64,000 nucleotides of DNA, from positions 1,798,001 to 1,862,000 of the forward strand of contig NZ_CP080598.1 of the NCBI RefSeq assembly GCF_019598945.1. The letters are read 5' to 3'. A program made the translations under genes and the position numbers. The DNA comes from Sphaerospermopsis torques-reginae ITEP-024 (GTDB taxonomy: Bacteria; Cyanobacteriota; Cyanobacteriia; Cyanobacteriales; Nostocaceae). Shown here piece after piece: positions 56,870 to 64,000 of the stretch. How positions within the stretch are numbered: the stretch's first letter is position 1; every line of letters starts with the position of its first letter. The notes below the pieces were generated by a model. It searched no databases, had not been told where the DNA came from, and saw only the letters and a program-made list of their open reading frames with translations.

Positions 56870-56909
56870 AATTAAAATTCCTCTATTTTATCAATTACAT
56901 TTCATTAAA

Positions 56910-57310
56910 TTACTCAACCCAATTTTCTAATAATAAATCAGGGATGCGAGAAAATTCGCGGATATTGTTAGTAACTAGGGTGACACCTAAACTTATTGCA
57001 TGGGCAGCAATTAACATATCCATTTGTCCAATAACAAGACCTTTACTTTCTAAATCACTTCTGATAACTCCATAAATTACGGCTGCATCTTGACTAAATT
57101 CTACAATTTCCAAAGGTAGTAAAAACTGAATTAAAGCATTTTTATTTTTTCTTTTTGCTGACTTTTATAAACACCCTATTCTAATTCAGCAACGGTAATT
57201 GAAGAAATGCCAATATCAGAAATTGACAAAGTTTTAAATTTTGATATTACTTTTTCTGTCTTTTGCTTAATCAGATAAATACAGATGTTAGTATCCAGAA
57301 TATATTGCAT
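56910..57310 (-). pseudogene. Broken VapC-type PIN-domain toxin
   Basis: The gene starts with ATG 57310 directly after the antitoxin stop codon. Its N terminus (MQYILDTNICIYLIKQ, with the first catalytic Asp) runs to AELE, where a TAG replaces the expected Tyr codon of the AELEYGVYKS motif. About 45 bp on, the frame shifts in the A-rich run gaaaaaataaaaa. The C-terminal part remains readable in another frame as IVEFSQDAAVIYGVIRSDLE and MDMLIAAHAISLG up to 56910. One nonsense change plus one frameshift make the toxin inactive unless both are read through. Confidence 0.8.
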
Positions 57311-57538
57311 TTAAAATTCCTCTCTTTGAGAGATAGGAAGTTGATCTCTATTGTTCATGAAATCATCGGAAAATTGATCTAAACTATCAATTAAAGTTTG
57401 CCAAGGGTTATCTTTACTAATCAGAATAATTGCATTACCAATTTTTTTGATATAAACTTCTGTTCCTGTCATTTGAAAATCTGGTGGTAATATCACTGTT
57501 TGATGAGTACCATCACTGCTAAGTCTAGCTGTATTCAT
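57311..57538 (-). CDS. vapB: VapB-type (AbrB-like) antitoxin
   Basis: The 75-residue protein has an N-terminal SpoVT/AbrB-like swapped-hairpin DNA-binding domain (SSDGTHQTVILPPDFQMTGT, VYIKKIGNAIILISKD) and a short C-terminal toxin-binding tail (DSLDQFSDDFMNNRDQ). Its stop codon abuts the start of the broken vapC, the normal order for such modules. The antitoxin frame is intact while its toxin is not. Confidence 0.85.
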   Translation of the reverse strand: MNTARLSSDGTHQTVILPPDFQMTGTEVYIKKIGNAIILISKDNPWQTLIDSLDQFSDDFMNNRDQLPISQREEF

Positions 57539-57589
57539 GATATATGGCCTTTAGGTTAGTTGTTTATTCTTTGATTATAGCTAATAATT

Positions 57590-57725
57590 GTCAGAATCAG
57601 GATGTACAGGATGTTTGTTAAGATTCATCTACATTTTCAGAAGTTGCGCTAATTTCAATTTTCCAGAATATCAAAATCAAATATAATCCTGTTAATCCTT
57701 TAATCCTGGTTATCCTGATTCAGAC
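57590..57725. repeat. Palindromic repeat element, family of the 81-bp array (copy A)
   Basis: The element begins gtcagaatcaggatgt and ends ttatcctgattcagac, the inverted match. It lies between the vapB/vapC genes and the yefM/yoeB genes. Interior segments (ttttcagaagttgcgctaat, cagaatatcaaaatcaaata) recur at 59160-59254 and 60665-60758. Confidence 0.8.
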
Positions 57726-57734
57726 AAAAAAATA

Positions 57735-58001
57735 CTACTCATAATGCGTCCACATTCGTAAAACTTTGATAGTATTTTCATCTTCAATCACTTCATATAC
57801 TAAACGATGTTGAATATTAATTCTTCGTGAATACGCACCTTCTAAATTTCCTACTAACTTTTCATAAGGTGGAGGATTTTGAAAAGGGTTAATAGCAATA
57901 ATATCAAGTAAAGTTTGCGCTTTATCTTTCAAATTACTTGCTGCTAATTTTTTAGCATCTTTCTGAGCTTGTTTAGTATAAACTAATTTCCAGGTTACCA
58001 C
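57735..58001 (-). CDS. yoeB: YoeB/Txe-family ribonuclease toxin
   Basis: The 88-residue protein has the RelE-fold YoeB pattern: WKLVYTKQAQKDAKKLAAS, FQNPPPYEKLVGNLEGAYSR, RRINIQHRLVYEV and a C-terminal RMWTHYE with the catalytic His and Tyr. YoeB cuts mRNA in the ribosomal A site. The gene overlaps the antitoxin stop by 7 bp. All active-site residues appear present, so the module looks functional. Confidence 0.93.
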   Translation of the reverse strand: MVTWKLVYTKQAQKDAKKLAASNLKDKAQTLLDIIAINPFQNPPPYEKLVGNLEGAYSRRINIQHRLVYEVIEDENTIKVLRMWTHYE

Positions 58002-58231
58002 TCTAATTCCTCATCACAGTCTTCTATTGATGTTGCTAATCCTTCTTTAATTGATTCTCTCATCCCTGGAATAGAAAGCAAATAAAGAGTTTCTTGGATA
58101 GATTTCCAGTCACTTTCAGATAATAAAACTGCGTTGCTATTTTCTCCTGCAATTATAATAGGTTGATGGGATTGATTGACTGAATCAATTAAATCCTGTA
58201 GTTGTTGTTGTGCTTGATTAATTGAAATCAT
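57995..58231 (-). CDS. yefM: YefM/Phd-family antitoxin
   Basis: The 78-residue protein begins with the Phd/YefM DNA-binding fold (INQAQQQLQDLIDSVNQSHQ, PIIIAGENSNAVLLSESDWK) and ends with a flexible acidic tail (EGLATSIEDCDEELEW) that would wrap the toxin. It overlaps yoeB by 7 bp, implying translational coupling. Such complexes usually repress their own promoter, which would lie between 58231 and the 36-bp repeat at 58304. Confidence 0.93.
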   Translation of the reverse strand: MISINQAQQQLQDLIDSVNQSHQPIIIAGENSNAVLLSESDWKSIQETLYLLSIPGMRESIKEGLATSIEDCDEELEW

Positions 58232-58303
58232 AATCTTTTTGTTGAGATTACATTATCATAAATAATAGCATAGAATTAACATATAATTGGATTGTTATTT
58301 TTT

Positions 58304-58339
58304 GTGTGAATCAGGATATCTGGTTATCCTGATTCAGAC
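58304..58339. repeat. Minimal 36-bp copy of the palindromic repeat (copy B)
   Basis: The ends gtgtgaatcaggatatc and tggttatcctgattcagac are joined directly without the usual interior, giving a near-perfect hairpin. It lies between yefM and the downstream end of the PIN-domain gene. Confidence 0.8.
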
Positions 58340-58346
58340 AGTTCAT

Positions 58347-58730
58347 CTAACGTAATATTCTCACTTCAATTCCCACGCTAAGATTACTCCATAAACGGTC
58401 AGCAGTTAAAACAGGTTGATTGAGAAAAATACCTAATGCTAAACAAGCTCTATCACCAAATGAAAGTCCAATTGATTTAGTAATTGGTCGTAAAATTCCC
58501 GCTTTTAATGCTTGTTCTTCATTGAAATTAATCACTTCCAGATTCAGATTATTTATGATTAGAATAATATCGTTGTCTGGTATTCCTGCATCTGCTAATT
58601 TGGCTATTACTTCAGATAAATTAACTGTACTAATTGCAGCTTTCCCAATAAATTTTAACACTTCTTCGCTTCCAGGTTCTTGATTGAGTAAAGCTAAAAT
58701 TGCAGAAGCATCTAAAACAACTTCACTCAT
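58347..58730 (-). CDS. vapC: PIN-domain ribonuclease toxin (VapC family)
   Basis: The 127-residue protein has the PIN acidic residues in place: VVLDASAILALLNQEPG (Asp), VNLSEVIAKL (Glu), SFGDRACLALG (Asp) and PVLTADRLW (Asp). It is a VapC-type endonuclease that would cut tRNA or rRNA. Its start overlaps the antitoxin end by 8 bp. Unlike the vapC at 56910-57310, it is intact. Confidence 0.9.
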   Translation of the reverse strand: MSEVVLDASAILALLNQEPGSEEVLKFIGKAAISTVNLSEVIAKLADAGIPDNDIILIINNLNLEVINFNEEQALKAGILRPITKSIGLSFGDRACLALGIFLNQPVLTADRLWSNLSVGIEVRILR

Positions 58731-58965
58731 TTAAACTTTCCTCTCTCCGTTCCTGAATTAATTCTTCTGATAGTTTTCTGTTAGCTGGAATATATTTTCT
58801 AAAAATAGCTTGGGCATTTTTGACAGAATTATGTAAATCATCATTTATTGGTTTATCTTCTAGTACAATCACTGCTTTATATTCTCCTTTGGGAATGTCT
58901 ACGGGAGAATTAACTAACAATTTTCCATCACTGGTTATGGTTACTGTTACACCTAATGTAATCAT
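58723..58965 (-). CDS. Antitoxin partner of the PIN toxin
   Basis: The 80-residue product starts with strands suited to a small barrel or AbrB-like fold (LGVTVTITSDGKLLVNSPVD, GEYKAVIVLED) and ends in a charged helix (SEELIQERREESLNE) typical of toxin-neutralising tails. ATG 58965 (MITLGVTVTI) is favoured over ATG 58977. The 8-bp overlap with the toxin gene supports its role. The family name was not recognised. Confidence 0.8.
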   Translation of the reverse strand: MITLGVTVTITSDGKLLVNSPVDIPKGEYKAVIVLEDKPINDDLHNSVKNAQAIFRKYIPANRKLSEELIQERREESLNE

Positions 58966-59019
58966 AATGAACTCCATTAGTTAATTAGTTTGCTAATTAT
59001 ATCAGAAAATGTAAATTTT

Positions 59020-59254
59020 GTCTGAATCAGGATGTCCAGGATTTGAGGATGTACAGGATGTTTTTTTCATATTCATCTATATTTTCAGAAATTGCATTTT
59101 GTCTGAATCAGGATATCCAGGATTTGAGGATGTACAGGATGGTTTTTTAATATTCATCTATATTTTCTGAAATTGCGCTAATTTCAATATTCCAGAATAT
59201 CAAAATAAAATATAATCTTGTTAATCCTTTAATCCTGGTTATCCTGATTCTGAT
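59020..59254. repeat. Palindromic repeat with one extra 81-bp unit (copy C)
   Basis: Two left-arm units begin at 59020 and 59101, 81 bp apart, and a right arm ends ttatcctgattctgat near 59254. This is the same family as the array at 59957-60758 in an early stage of expansion. It lies directly upstream of the PIN-module antitoxin gene. Confidence 0.85.
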
Positions 59255-59323
59255 AGTTAAATATATTATAAAAATAATAAAAAATGGTGCATTAAATAAA
59301 GTTGATTAACGCACCCTAAAAAA

Positions 59324-59491
59324 TTAGCGTAATTTTACCACTGTCTTCAATGGAAGAGAAATAATTTTTCTGCCACTTGTTGCTTGTTGTCTTCTTAAAT
59401 CACCACAAATAGCTGTTAAATCATAATTAAATGACTTAGCTTCTTGATCTCTGATTTTCCGAATTTCTGCTAAAACTTCATCATTCAGCAT
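59324..59491 (-). CDS. Small conserved protein of unknown function
   Basis: The 55-residue product (MLNDEVLAEIRKIRDQEAKS, FNYDLTAICGDLRRQQ, GRKIISLPL) resembles a short family often found next to toxin-antitoxin genes in cyanobacteria. The pattern is helix-FNYD-helix-GRK. It has no start-codon ambiguity, and a modest purine stretch precedes the ATG. The function is unknown; it could be an antitoxin-like orphan. Confidence 0.6.
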   Translation of the reverse strand: MLNDEVLAEIRKIRDQEAKSFNYDLTAICGDLRRQQATSGRKIISLPLKTVVKLR

Positions 59492-59525
59492 AAATTAAAT
59501 TTTGGTGTAATTGTTGGGAGATACT

Positions 59526-59693
59526 TCAAATGAAAGTTGAGAAAACATTAACAGTTGCTCCGGTATCAAGTAAACCTGTAGCCTGTAATTCTTGTCCACG
59601 ATAAGTTAAGATAATTGGTAGATATGGTCTAAAACCTGCTTCTCCCAAGGAAGGATCATAAGTAGTAAATGGGTATTTATGTGTATTATTCAT
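59526..59693 (-). pseudogene. Truncated retropepsin-like aspartic protease
   Basis: The 55-residue frame reads YRGQELQATGLLDTGATVNV, with the retropepsin active-site triplet Asp-Thr-Gly, and then stops at FSTFI. Full-length relatives in cyanobacteria are about 120 residues, so the second half is gone. It overlaps the upstream small gene by 8 bp, so the usual two-gene arrangement is preserved up to the break. Confidence 0.65.
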
Positions 59694-59892
59694 GATTGCT
59701 CTTTTCTGCTTCCAGCACTTTCAACATTGTATTTGCAGCTTCAAAAGCATCATAGGGGGATGAGATAGGATAAGACATTCCTGGTTTTATTAATTCTGAT
59801 TCTTCTTGTACTAATTGAGAGGCTAAATATTGGATAATTTGTAATTTTTCAGCCCGACTTAATTTATTTAATAATGGCATTAATTCTAGCAT
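59686..59892 (-). CDS. Small protein upstream of the retropepsin fragment
   Basis: The 68-residue product has a helical start (MPLLNKLSRAEKLQIIQYLA, SQLVQEESEL) and ends with PISSPYDAFEAANTMLKVLE. The LNKLSRAEKLQIIQ part recurs in small cyanobacterial proteins paired with aspartyl-protease genes. The function is unknown and an antitoxin-like role is only a guess. The 81-bp tandem array begins 64 bp upstream. Confidence 0.65.
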   Translation of the reverse strand: MLELMPLLNKLSRAEKLQIIQYLASQLVQEESELIKPGMSYPISSPYDAFEAANTMLKVLEAEKSNHE

Positions 59893-59956
59893 GGTTTGAT
59901 GATTGCTATAGTTAGTAGTTGATATTATATCATTTTATTAATGGTGATGAGAATTT

Positions 59957-60758
59957 GTCAGAATCAGGATGTCCAAGATTTGAGGATGTACAGGATGTTT
60001 TTTTAATATTCATCTATATTTTCAGAAGTTGCATTTTGTCTGAATCAGGATGTCCAGGATTTGAGGATATACAGGATGGTTTTTTCATATTCATCTATAT
60101 TTTCAGAAATTGCATTTTCTCTGAATCAGGATGTCCAAGATTTGAGGATTTACAGGATGGTTTTTTCATATTCATCTATATTTTCAGAAATTGCATTTTG
60201 TCAGAATCAGGATGTCCAGGATTTGAGGATGTGCAGGATGGTTTTTTAATATTCATCTATATTTTCTGAAATTGCATTTTGTCAGAATCAGGATGTCCAG
60301 GATTTGAGGATTTACAGGATGGTTTTTTCATATTCATCTATATTTTCAGAAATTGCATTTTGTCAGAATCAGGATGTCCAGGATTTGAGGATTTACAGGA
60401 TGGTTTTTTCATATTCATCTATATTTTCAGAAGTTGCATTTTGTCTGAATCAGGATGTCCAGGATTTGAGGATGTACAGGATGGGTTTTTAATATTCATC
60501 TATATTTTCTGAAATTGCATTTTGTCAGAATCAGGATGTCCAGGATTTGAGGATTTACAGGATGGGTTTTTCATATTCATCTATATTTTCAGAAGTTGCA
60601 TTTTGTCTGAATCAGGATGTCCAGGATTTGAGGATGTACAGGATGGGTTTTTAATATTCATCTATATTTTCAGAAGTTGCGCTAATTCAAATATCCCAGA
60701 ATATCAAAATCAAATATAATCCTGTTAATCCTTTAATCCTGGTTATCCTGATTCAGAC
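59957..60758. repeat. 81-bp tandem repeat array, nine units, capped by an inverted end
   Basis: Units begin at 59957, 60038, 60119, 60200, 60281, 60362, 60443, 60524 and 60605, exactly 81 bp apart each time. Each carries gaatcaggatgtccaggatt, a gatgtacagg or gatttacagg variant, a T-run, catctatattttc and gcattttgtc. The last unit passes into a right arm ending atcctgattcagac at 60758, the inverted match of the unit start. As 81 bp is 27 codons, plus-strand frames stay open and encode a repeated peptide, but no start signal or conservation supports a gene. Confidence 0.95.
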
Positions 60759-60859
60759 AGTTAAATTTTAATAAAAAACGGTGCATTACATTTCATTAAC
60801 GCACCCTACGAGATGAGCGATCGCATTACATAAATACTACTTCTGAGGTTCTGGTATAA

Positions 60860-61312
60860 CTAAACTATTCCTATATACTTTTTTACATATATATAAGTAT
60901 ATTTAATATTGACTGGACCTTTACACCTAGCCATTACATCACTTGATACATAAGAATTAACCCAACTCCACATCACATCTCCCTGTTTTCCCCATTCGAT
61001 ATTGTAGGTTGATGGACCATTTTCTAGTGTGAAATTATAATCCACATCAAACTCTACAACTCCATCTTGATTGATGTTTACATTCCGAGCATAAGTTGTA
61101 TTCTTTAACGACTCATTACACAAATCTACTGTTTTTGCTCTACCAAACTGAATTTTGGGAAAATTTATATTTAACTTTCCAGTGTTTTGGAAAAAATAGA
61201 CTTGGGAAGAAATCCAAATACTTAAAGGAATCACTAGGAGGATTATACACCCTTGACACCCCGGATCTAAATTGTTATTGCCTTGTTTTTTTTGTTTCTG
61301 AGTCATAAACAA
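60860..61312 (-). CDS. Membrane-anchored protein of unknown function
   Basis: The 150-residue product has a basic, Asn-rich N terminus with two cysteines (DPGCQGC), one hydrophobic helix (IILLVIPLSIWISSQVYFF) and a soluble C-terminal domain predicted to lie outside the cytoplasm (VDLCNESLKNTTYARNVNIN, VEFDVDYNF). The family was not recognised. The start may be ATG 61312 or ATG 61306. Confidence 0.6.
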   Translation of the reverse strand: MFMTQKQKKQGNNNLDPGCQGCIILLVIPLSIWISSQVYFFQNTGKLNINFPKIQFGRAKTVDLCNESLKNTTYARNVNINQDGVVEFDVDYNFTLENGPSTYNIEWGKQGDVMWSWVNSYVSSDVMARCKGPVNIKYTYIYVKKYIGIV

Positions 61313-61352
61313 TTCTAAAAATAATTAACGCACCCTAATGAGAGATCGCACT

Positions 61353-61688
61353 TTACCTATGATGAGTGTTTAATGGAGGTTGAAGTCTTTGTATTAACAT
61401 CTGCTCTAATCTATTACGATTAATCTTTTGAGGTATATGAACTGCATGAATATGAGTTGCACCTCTTTGGATAGCTTCAAGAAGTCTCTCATGGCTTGGA
61501 AGTCGAGAACTAAAATCATCTGTTTGTCCAACGTATAACGGATACCATGTATTTCCTTGAAGTAAAAAAGCAAAAATATATAATCCAGGAACGTTATTCC
61601 AGGTCGAACTGTAGTTATTTATATTTGCAACAACCTCAAATTCTAGGTATTTACCATTACCCAAAGGCCAAGGACATATTTGAGTCAT
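61353..61688 (-). CDS. GIY-YIG-like nuclease-fold protein
   Basis: The 111-residue product contains GLYIFAFLL, WYPLYVGQTDDFSSRLPSHE and a C-terminal RNRLEQMLIQRLQPPLN, which match the G(L)Y, YVG, Arg, Glu and Asn positions of the GIY-YIG fold. As a stand-alone small domain it could be a nuclease of the type found near mobile elements. The substrate is unknown. It precedes the membrane-anchored protein gene on the same strand. Confidence 0.75.
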   Translation of the reverse strand: MTQICPWPLGNGKYLEFEVVANINNYSSTWNNVPGLYIFAFLLQGNTWYPLYVGQTDDFSSRLPSHERLLEAIQRGATHIHAVHIPQKINRNRLEQMLIQRLQPPLNTHHR

Positions 61689-61858
61689 TATTTAACTCCG
61701 TATAGCACAATTTCCCTGATTCTAAAGCTCGGCTAATTTTTATGTAGTGGTAGCAATACTAAGATTAGTATAGGGATAACCGTACTTATTCAATACAGAA
61801 TATTTACGTATATCCCTTGATATTATGTTGAGGTTTTCTCAGTCCTGCCTTCTGCTAA

Positions 61859-63139
61859 TCACAAAACCTCCCTACCCAAATAAACCTGCAAAACCTCCGG
61901 TACTTTAATCGTCCCATCAGCTTGCTGATAATTCTCCAAAATAGCCGCCATCGTCCTTCCCACAGCTAAACCAGAACCATTTAAAGTATGTACAAATTGC
62001 GTCCCTTTCTTCCCTGCTTCCTTAAACCGAATATCCGCCCTTCTTGCTTGAAAATCAACACAATTAGAACAACTAGAAATCTCTCGATACTTCCCAGAAG
62101 ATGGCAACCAAACCTCTAAATCATAGGTCTTTGTTGCCCCAAAACCTAAATCACCAGTACATAAATTAATCACTCGATAAGGCAACTTTAAACCCTGTAA
62201 AATTGACTCTGCACTAGCAACTAACTTCTCTAATTCCTCAAAAGAATCTTCCGGTTTTACTAACTTCACCAACTCAACTTTATTGAATTGATGCAACCGA
62301 ATTAAACCCCGCATATCCCGTCCATAACTTCCCGCTTCTCGCCGAAAACAAGGAGTATAAGCACAGTGATAAATCGGTAAATCTTCCGCGTTGATAATTT
62401 CCCCCCGATAAAAATTTGTAACCGGAACTTCCGCAGTAGGAATTAACCACAATTCATCATCTGCACATTTAAAACTTTCCTCTGCAAACTTGGGTAATTG
62501 TCCAGTTCCCGTTAAAGAATCAGTATTAACTAACAACGGTGGACTAACTTCAATATACCCATTTTCAATATGCTTAGAAAGCATAAATTGAATTAACGCC
62601 CTTTCTAAAGCAGCACCCGCACCTATCAAACTCACAAACCGACTTTGGGCAATTTTTACCGCCCTTTCAAAATTCAAAATACCCAACTTTTCCCCAATTT
62701 CCCAATGAGGTAAAATATTCGGGTTTTCCGGTTTATATTCATCTCCCCATCTTCTCACTTCTGGGTTATCATCTTCACTTGCACCGATGGGAGTAGAATC
62801 ACTAGGAAGGTTAGGAAGTGCTAAAAGTAAATCTTGAATTTGTGCTTTTAACTCTTTTTCCTGGGGTTCTAATTCGCTTAATGTGATTTTAATATTATTC
62901 CCCTCTTCCTTTAAAGCGAGAATTTCCTCACTTTGCGGACTAACACCCGATTTTATCTTTTGTCCTACCAGTTTACCAATTTCATTACTCCGCGCTTGTA
63001 AATCGTTGCGTTTTCCTTCCAGTTCCCGTTGTTTTTGACTTAAATCTAATATAGGTTGAATGTCATATTTACCACTACGACTGTTCAACTTTTCTTGTAC
63101 TAATTGGGGGTTTTCTCTAATTTGTTTAATATCCAGCAT
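61859..63139 (-). CDS. serS: Seryl-tRNA synthetase
   Basis: SerS charges tRNA(Ser). The 426-residue protein has the N-terminal long coiled coil that grips the tRNA extra arm (about residues 30-100) and class II motifs: [30 protein letters not shown] (motif 2) and [18 protein letters not shown] (motif 3). The length is normal for a bacterial SerRS. It is transcribed on the minus strand after a long gap rich in repeats. Confidence 0.97.
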   Translation of the reverse strand: MLDIKQIRENPQLVQEKLNSRSGKYDIQPILDLSQKQRELEGKRNDLQARSNEIGKLVGQKIKSGVSPQSEEILALKEEGNNIKITLSELEPQEKELKAQIQDLLLALPNLPSDSTPIGASEDDNPEVRRWGDEYKPENPNILPHWEIGEKLGILNFERAVKIAQSRFVSLIGAGAALERALIQFMLSKHIENGYIEVSPPLLVNTDSLTGTGQLPKFAEESFKCADDELWLIPTAEVPVTNFYRGEIINAEDLPIYHCAYTPCFRREAGSYGRDMRGLIRLHQFNKVELVKLVKPEDSFEELEKLVASAESILQGLKLPYRVINLCTGDLGFGATKTYDLEVWLPSSGKYREISSCSNCVDFQARRADIRFKEAGKKGTQFVHTLNGSGLAVGRTMAAILENYQQADGTIKVPEVLQVYLGREVL

Positions 63140-63762
63140 TGGTGAATTTTGTGAGTTTTTGTCAATTGTACTTGATGGAGGTGATTATTCGTAGGGGTTT
63201 AGCAATGCTCAGTAGTGTCAACTGAAGCTAAACATGGTTTATCTGTTAGCTTCCACACCCCCCATGAAATGAATTATGGCTTACGCCACGCTACGCTATC
63301 ATGGCTAATAGCTAAAGTTTACTAAAGTAAACTCTCAATTTTCTGGTATTTTTAGTCATCTTTAGATGACTTTTGCTATTAGACTGGGAATTCATTCCCA
63401 GTCGGGTTATCGGTTTTAGGTTAAGTTGACACCAATGAAGCTCTTGCTTTACCCTTACTTGCATCATCAATCATATCTATTATTAACACCAGTTTTATAC
63501 AATAACCATACAAAATCATCAAATTAATCAAAATCCCTTTTTCATCCGCGTTCATCTGCGTTCATCTGCGTTCTACTCTCAATATAGAATGTAGGTTGGG
63601 TTGAGGAACGAAACCCAACATTTAGAATAACGAAACCCAACATTTAGAGGAACGAAACCCAACAATTATAAGATATTCATAAGATTTTGTTGGGTTGCGC
63701 TATCGCTTAACCCAACCTACAAAATATGATAAACTAAAACTAAAATCAGGAGGTTTTCAGCA
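63140..63762. other. Intergenic region with dispersed repeats
   Basis: This 623-bp gap between divergent serS and the Uma2 gene has a palindrome around agtttactaaagtaaact (near 63314), a tcatctgcgt triplet (about 63543-63572) and the GTAGGTTGGGTT element at 63591-63720. No gene was recognised. Confidence 0.55.
63591..63720. repeat. MITE-like element with GTAGGTTGGGTT ends, expanded
   Basis: The ends GTAGGTTGGGTT and AACCCAACCTAC match those of the element at 43573-43649. The interior holds three copies of aacgaaacccaaca, about 23 bp apart. It lies some 40 bp upstream of the Uma2-like gene and may form part of its leader. Confidence 0.75.
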
Positions 63763-64000
63763 ATGATGACATCTGAACCAGTAATTTTAAATATCAAAAA
63801 TGTTGGTTTAAGTGATGAACAATTTTATCACCTCTGTCAAACTAACGAAGATTGGAAACTAGAAGAAACAGCTAAAGGAGAATTAATTATTATGCCTCCA
63901 GTGGGTGCAATTAGTGGTAATAGAGAATCAAATTTTAATGGATATGTTTGGTTATGGAATTTGCAAACTAAGCTAGGAAAAGTCTTTAGTTCTTCCACTA
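63763..64000 (+). CDS. Uma2-family endonuclease (DUF820), 3' partial
   Basis: The first 79 codons are seen before the window ends. The start ATG 63763 (or the adjoining ATG 63766) has a good AGGAGG site at about 63748. The wording VGLSDEQFYHLCQTNEDWKL, ELIIMPPVG and GNRESNFNGY is typical of the Uma2 family, a PD-(D/E)XK-type nuclease fold very abundant in cyanobacteria. The catalytic Asp and E-x-K lie beyond the edge. Its function is unknown in most species. Confidence 0.88.
   Translation, partial: MMTSEPVILNIKNVGLSDEQFYHLCQTNEDWKLEETAKGELIIMPPVGAISGNRESNFNGYVWLWNLQTKLGKVFSSST

Noticed and set aside
59919-60719. Plus-strand ORFs with repeated SESGCPGFEDLQDGF peptide
   Set aside because: They arise from the 81-bp period (27 codons) of a non-coding tandem array and have no start signal or known relatives.
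59957-60758. CRISPR array
   Set aside because: Units are contiguous near-identical 81-bp repeats without unique spacers, and no cas gene is present.

Overview
The window comes from a filamentous, probably heterocyst-forming cyanobacterium of the Nostocales (Anabaena/Dolichospermum-like). The grounds are frequent HIP1 sites (GCGATCGC), abundant intergenic heptanucleotide repeats (families such as aggtgac, aggagtc, ccattac, atcaatt), low G+C content, and genes typical of cyanobacteria: ferredoxin-thioredoxin reductase variable chain, RNase E with an arginine-rich cyanobacterial tail, class II FBP/SBPase, and DUF1830, DUF1997 and DUF4079 proteins. The species assignment is an inference. No rRNA, tRNA or CRISPR array was recognised.

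Layout. 0-12.5 kb: core genes (LON-domain protein cut by the window edge, hemA, glpX-type FBP/SBPase, a CPYC glutaredoxin, tadA, an acyltransferase, a kexin-like protease, a BolA / CGFS-glutaredoxin pair), then a three-gene minus-strand unit of a homocitrate/isopropylmalate synthase-family enzyme, an EamA permease and a P-loop protein. 12.7-22.2 kb: an OmpR regulator, an ABC ATPase, an SbnA-like PLP enzyme followed by a MATE-like exporter, an RppA/RppB-type two-component pair with a DUF4079 membrane protein, and a DUF1830 protein. 22.7-29.8 kb: a B12-binding radical SAM protein, a DICT + degenerate HD-GYP protein and a pentapeptide protein in a row, then small proteins, a CPBP protease and clpS. 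30-38.3 kb: a large radical SAM/DUF2344 protein with repeat-derived insertions, rne-rnhB, a DUF1997 protein and pheA.

38.4-40.3 kb is a nested insertion-sequence scar. 40.5-47.3 kb is mostly core: ftrV, a zinc-ribbon/pseudokinase-like/PP2C protein, an NfeD-SPFH pair, a zur-like Fur gene and purS-purQ. 47.4-54.1 kb holds two very long same-strand genes. The first product is unrecognised and the second carries a full set of SF2 helicase-like motifs. The pair sits between related palindromes and is the best candidate here for an undescribed system, possibly anti-phage or anti-plasmid. 54.3-56.2 kb has nth and an RseP-type protease. 56.4-60.8 kb is a toxin-antitoxin and decay zone (DUF29, vapB with a broken vapC, yefM/yoeB, a second PIN pair, a truncated retropepsin). 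It is laced with one palindromic repeat family, which has expanded at 59957-60758 into an exact 81-bp tandem array. The window ends with a GIY-YIG-like protein, serS and the start of a Uma2 gene.

Heptamer repeats recur in most intergenic gaps. In several places they have entered genes or their control regions: inside the radical SAM gene, at the 3' end of rnhB, at the stop codon of the CPBP gene and in front of purQ.
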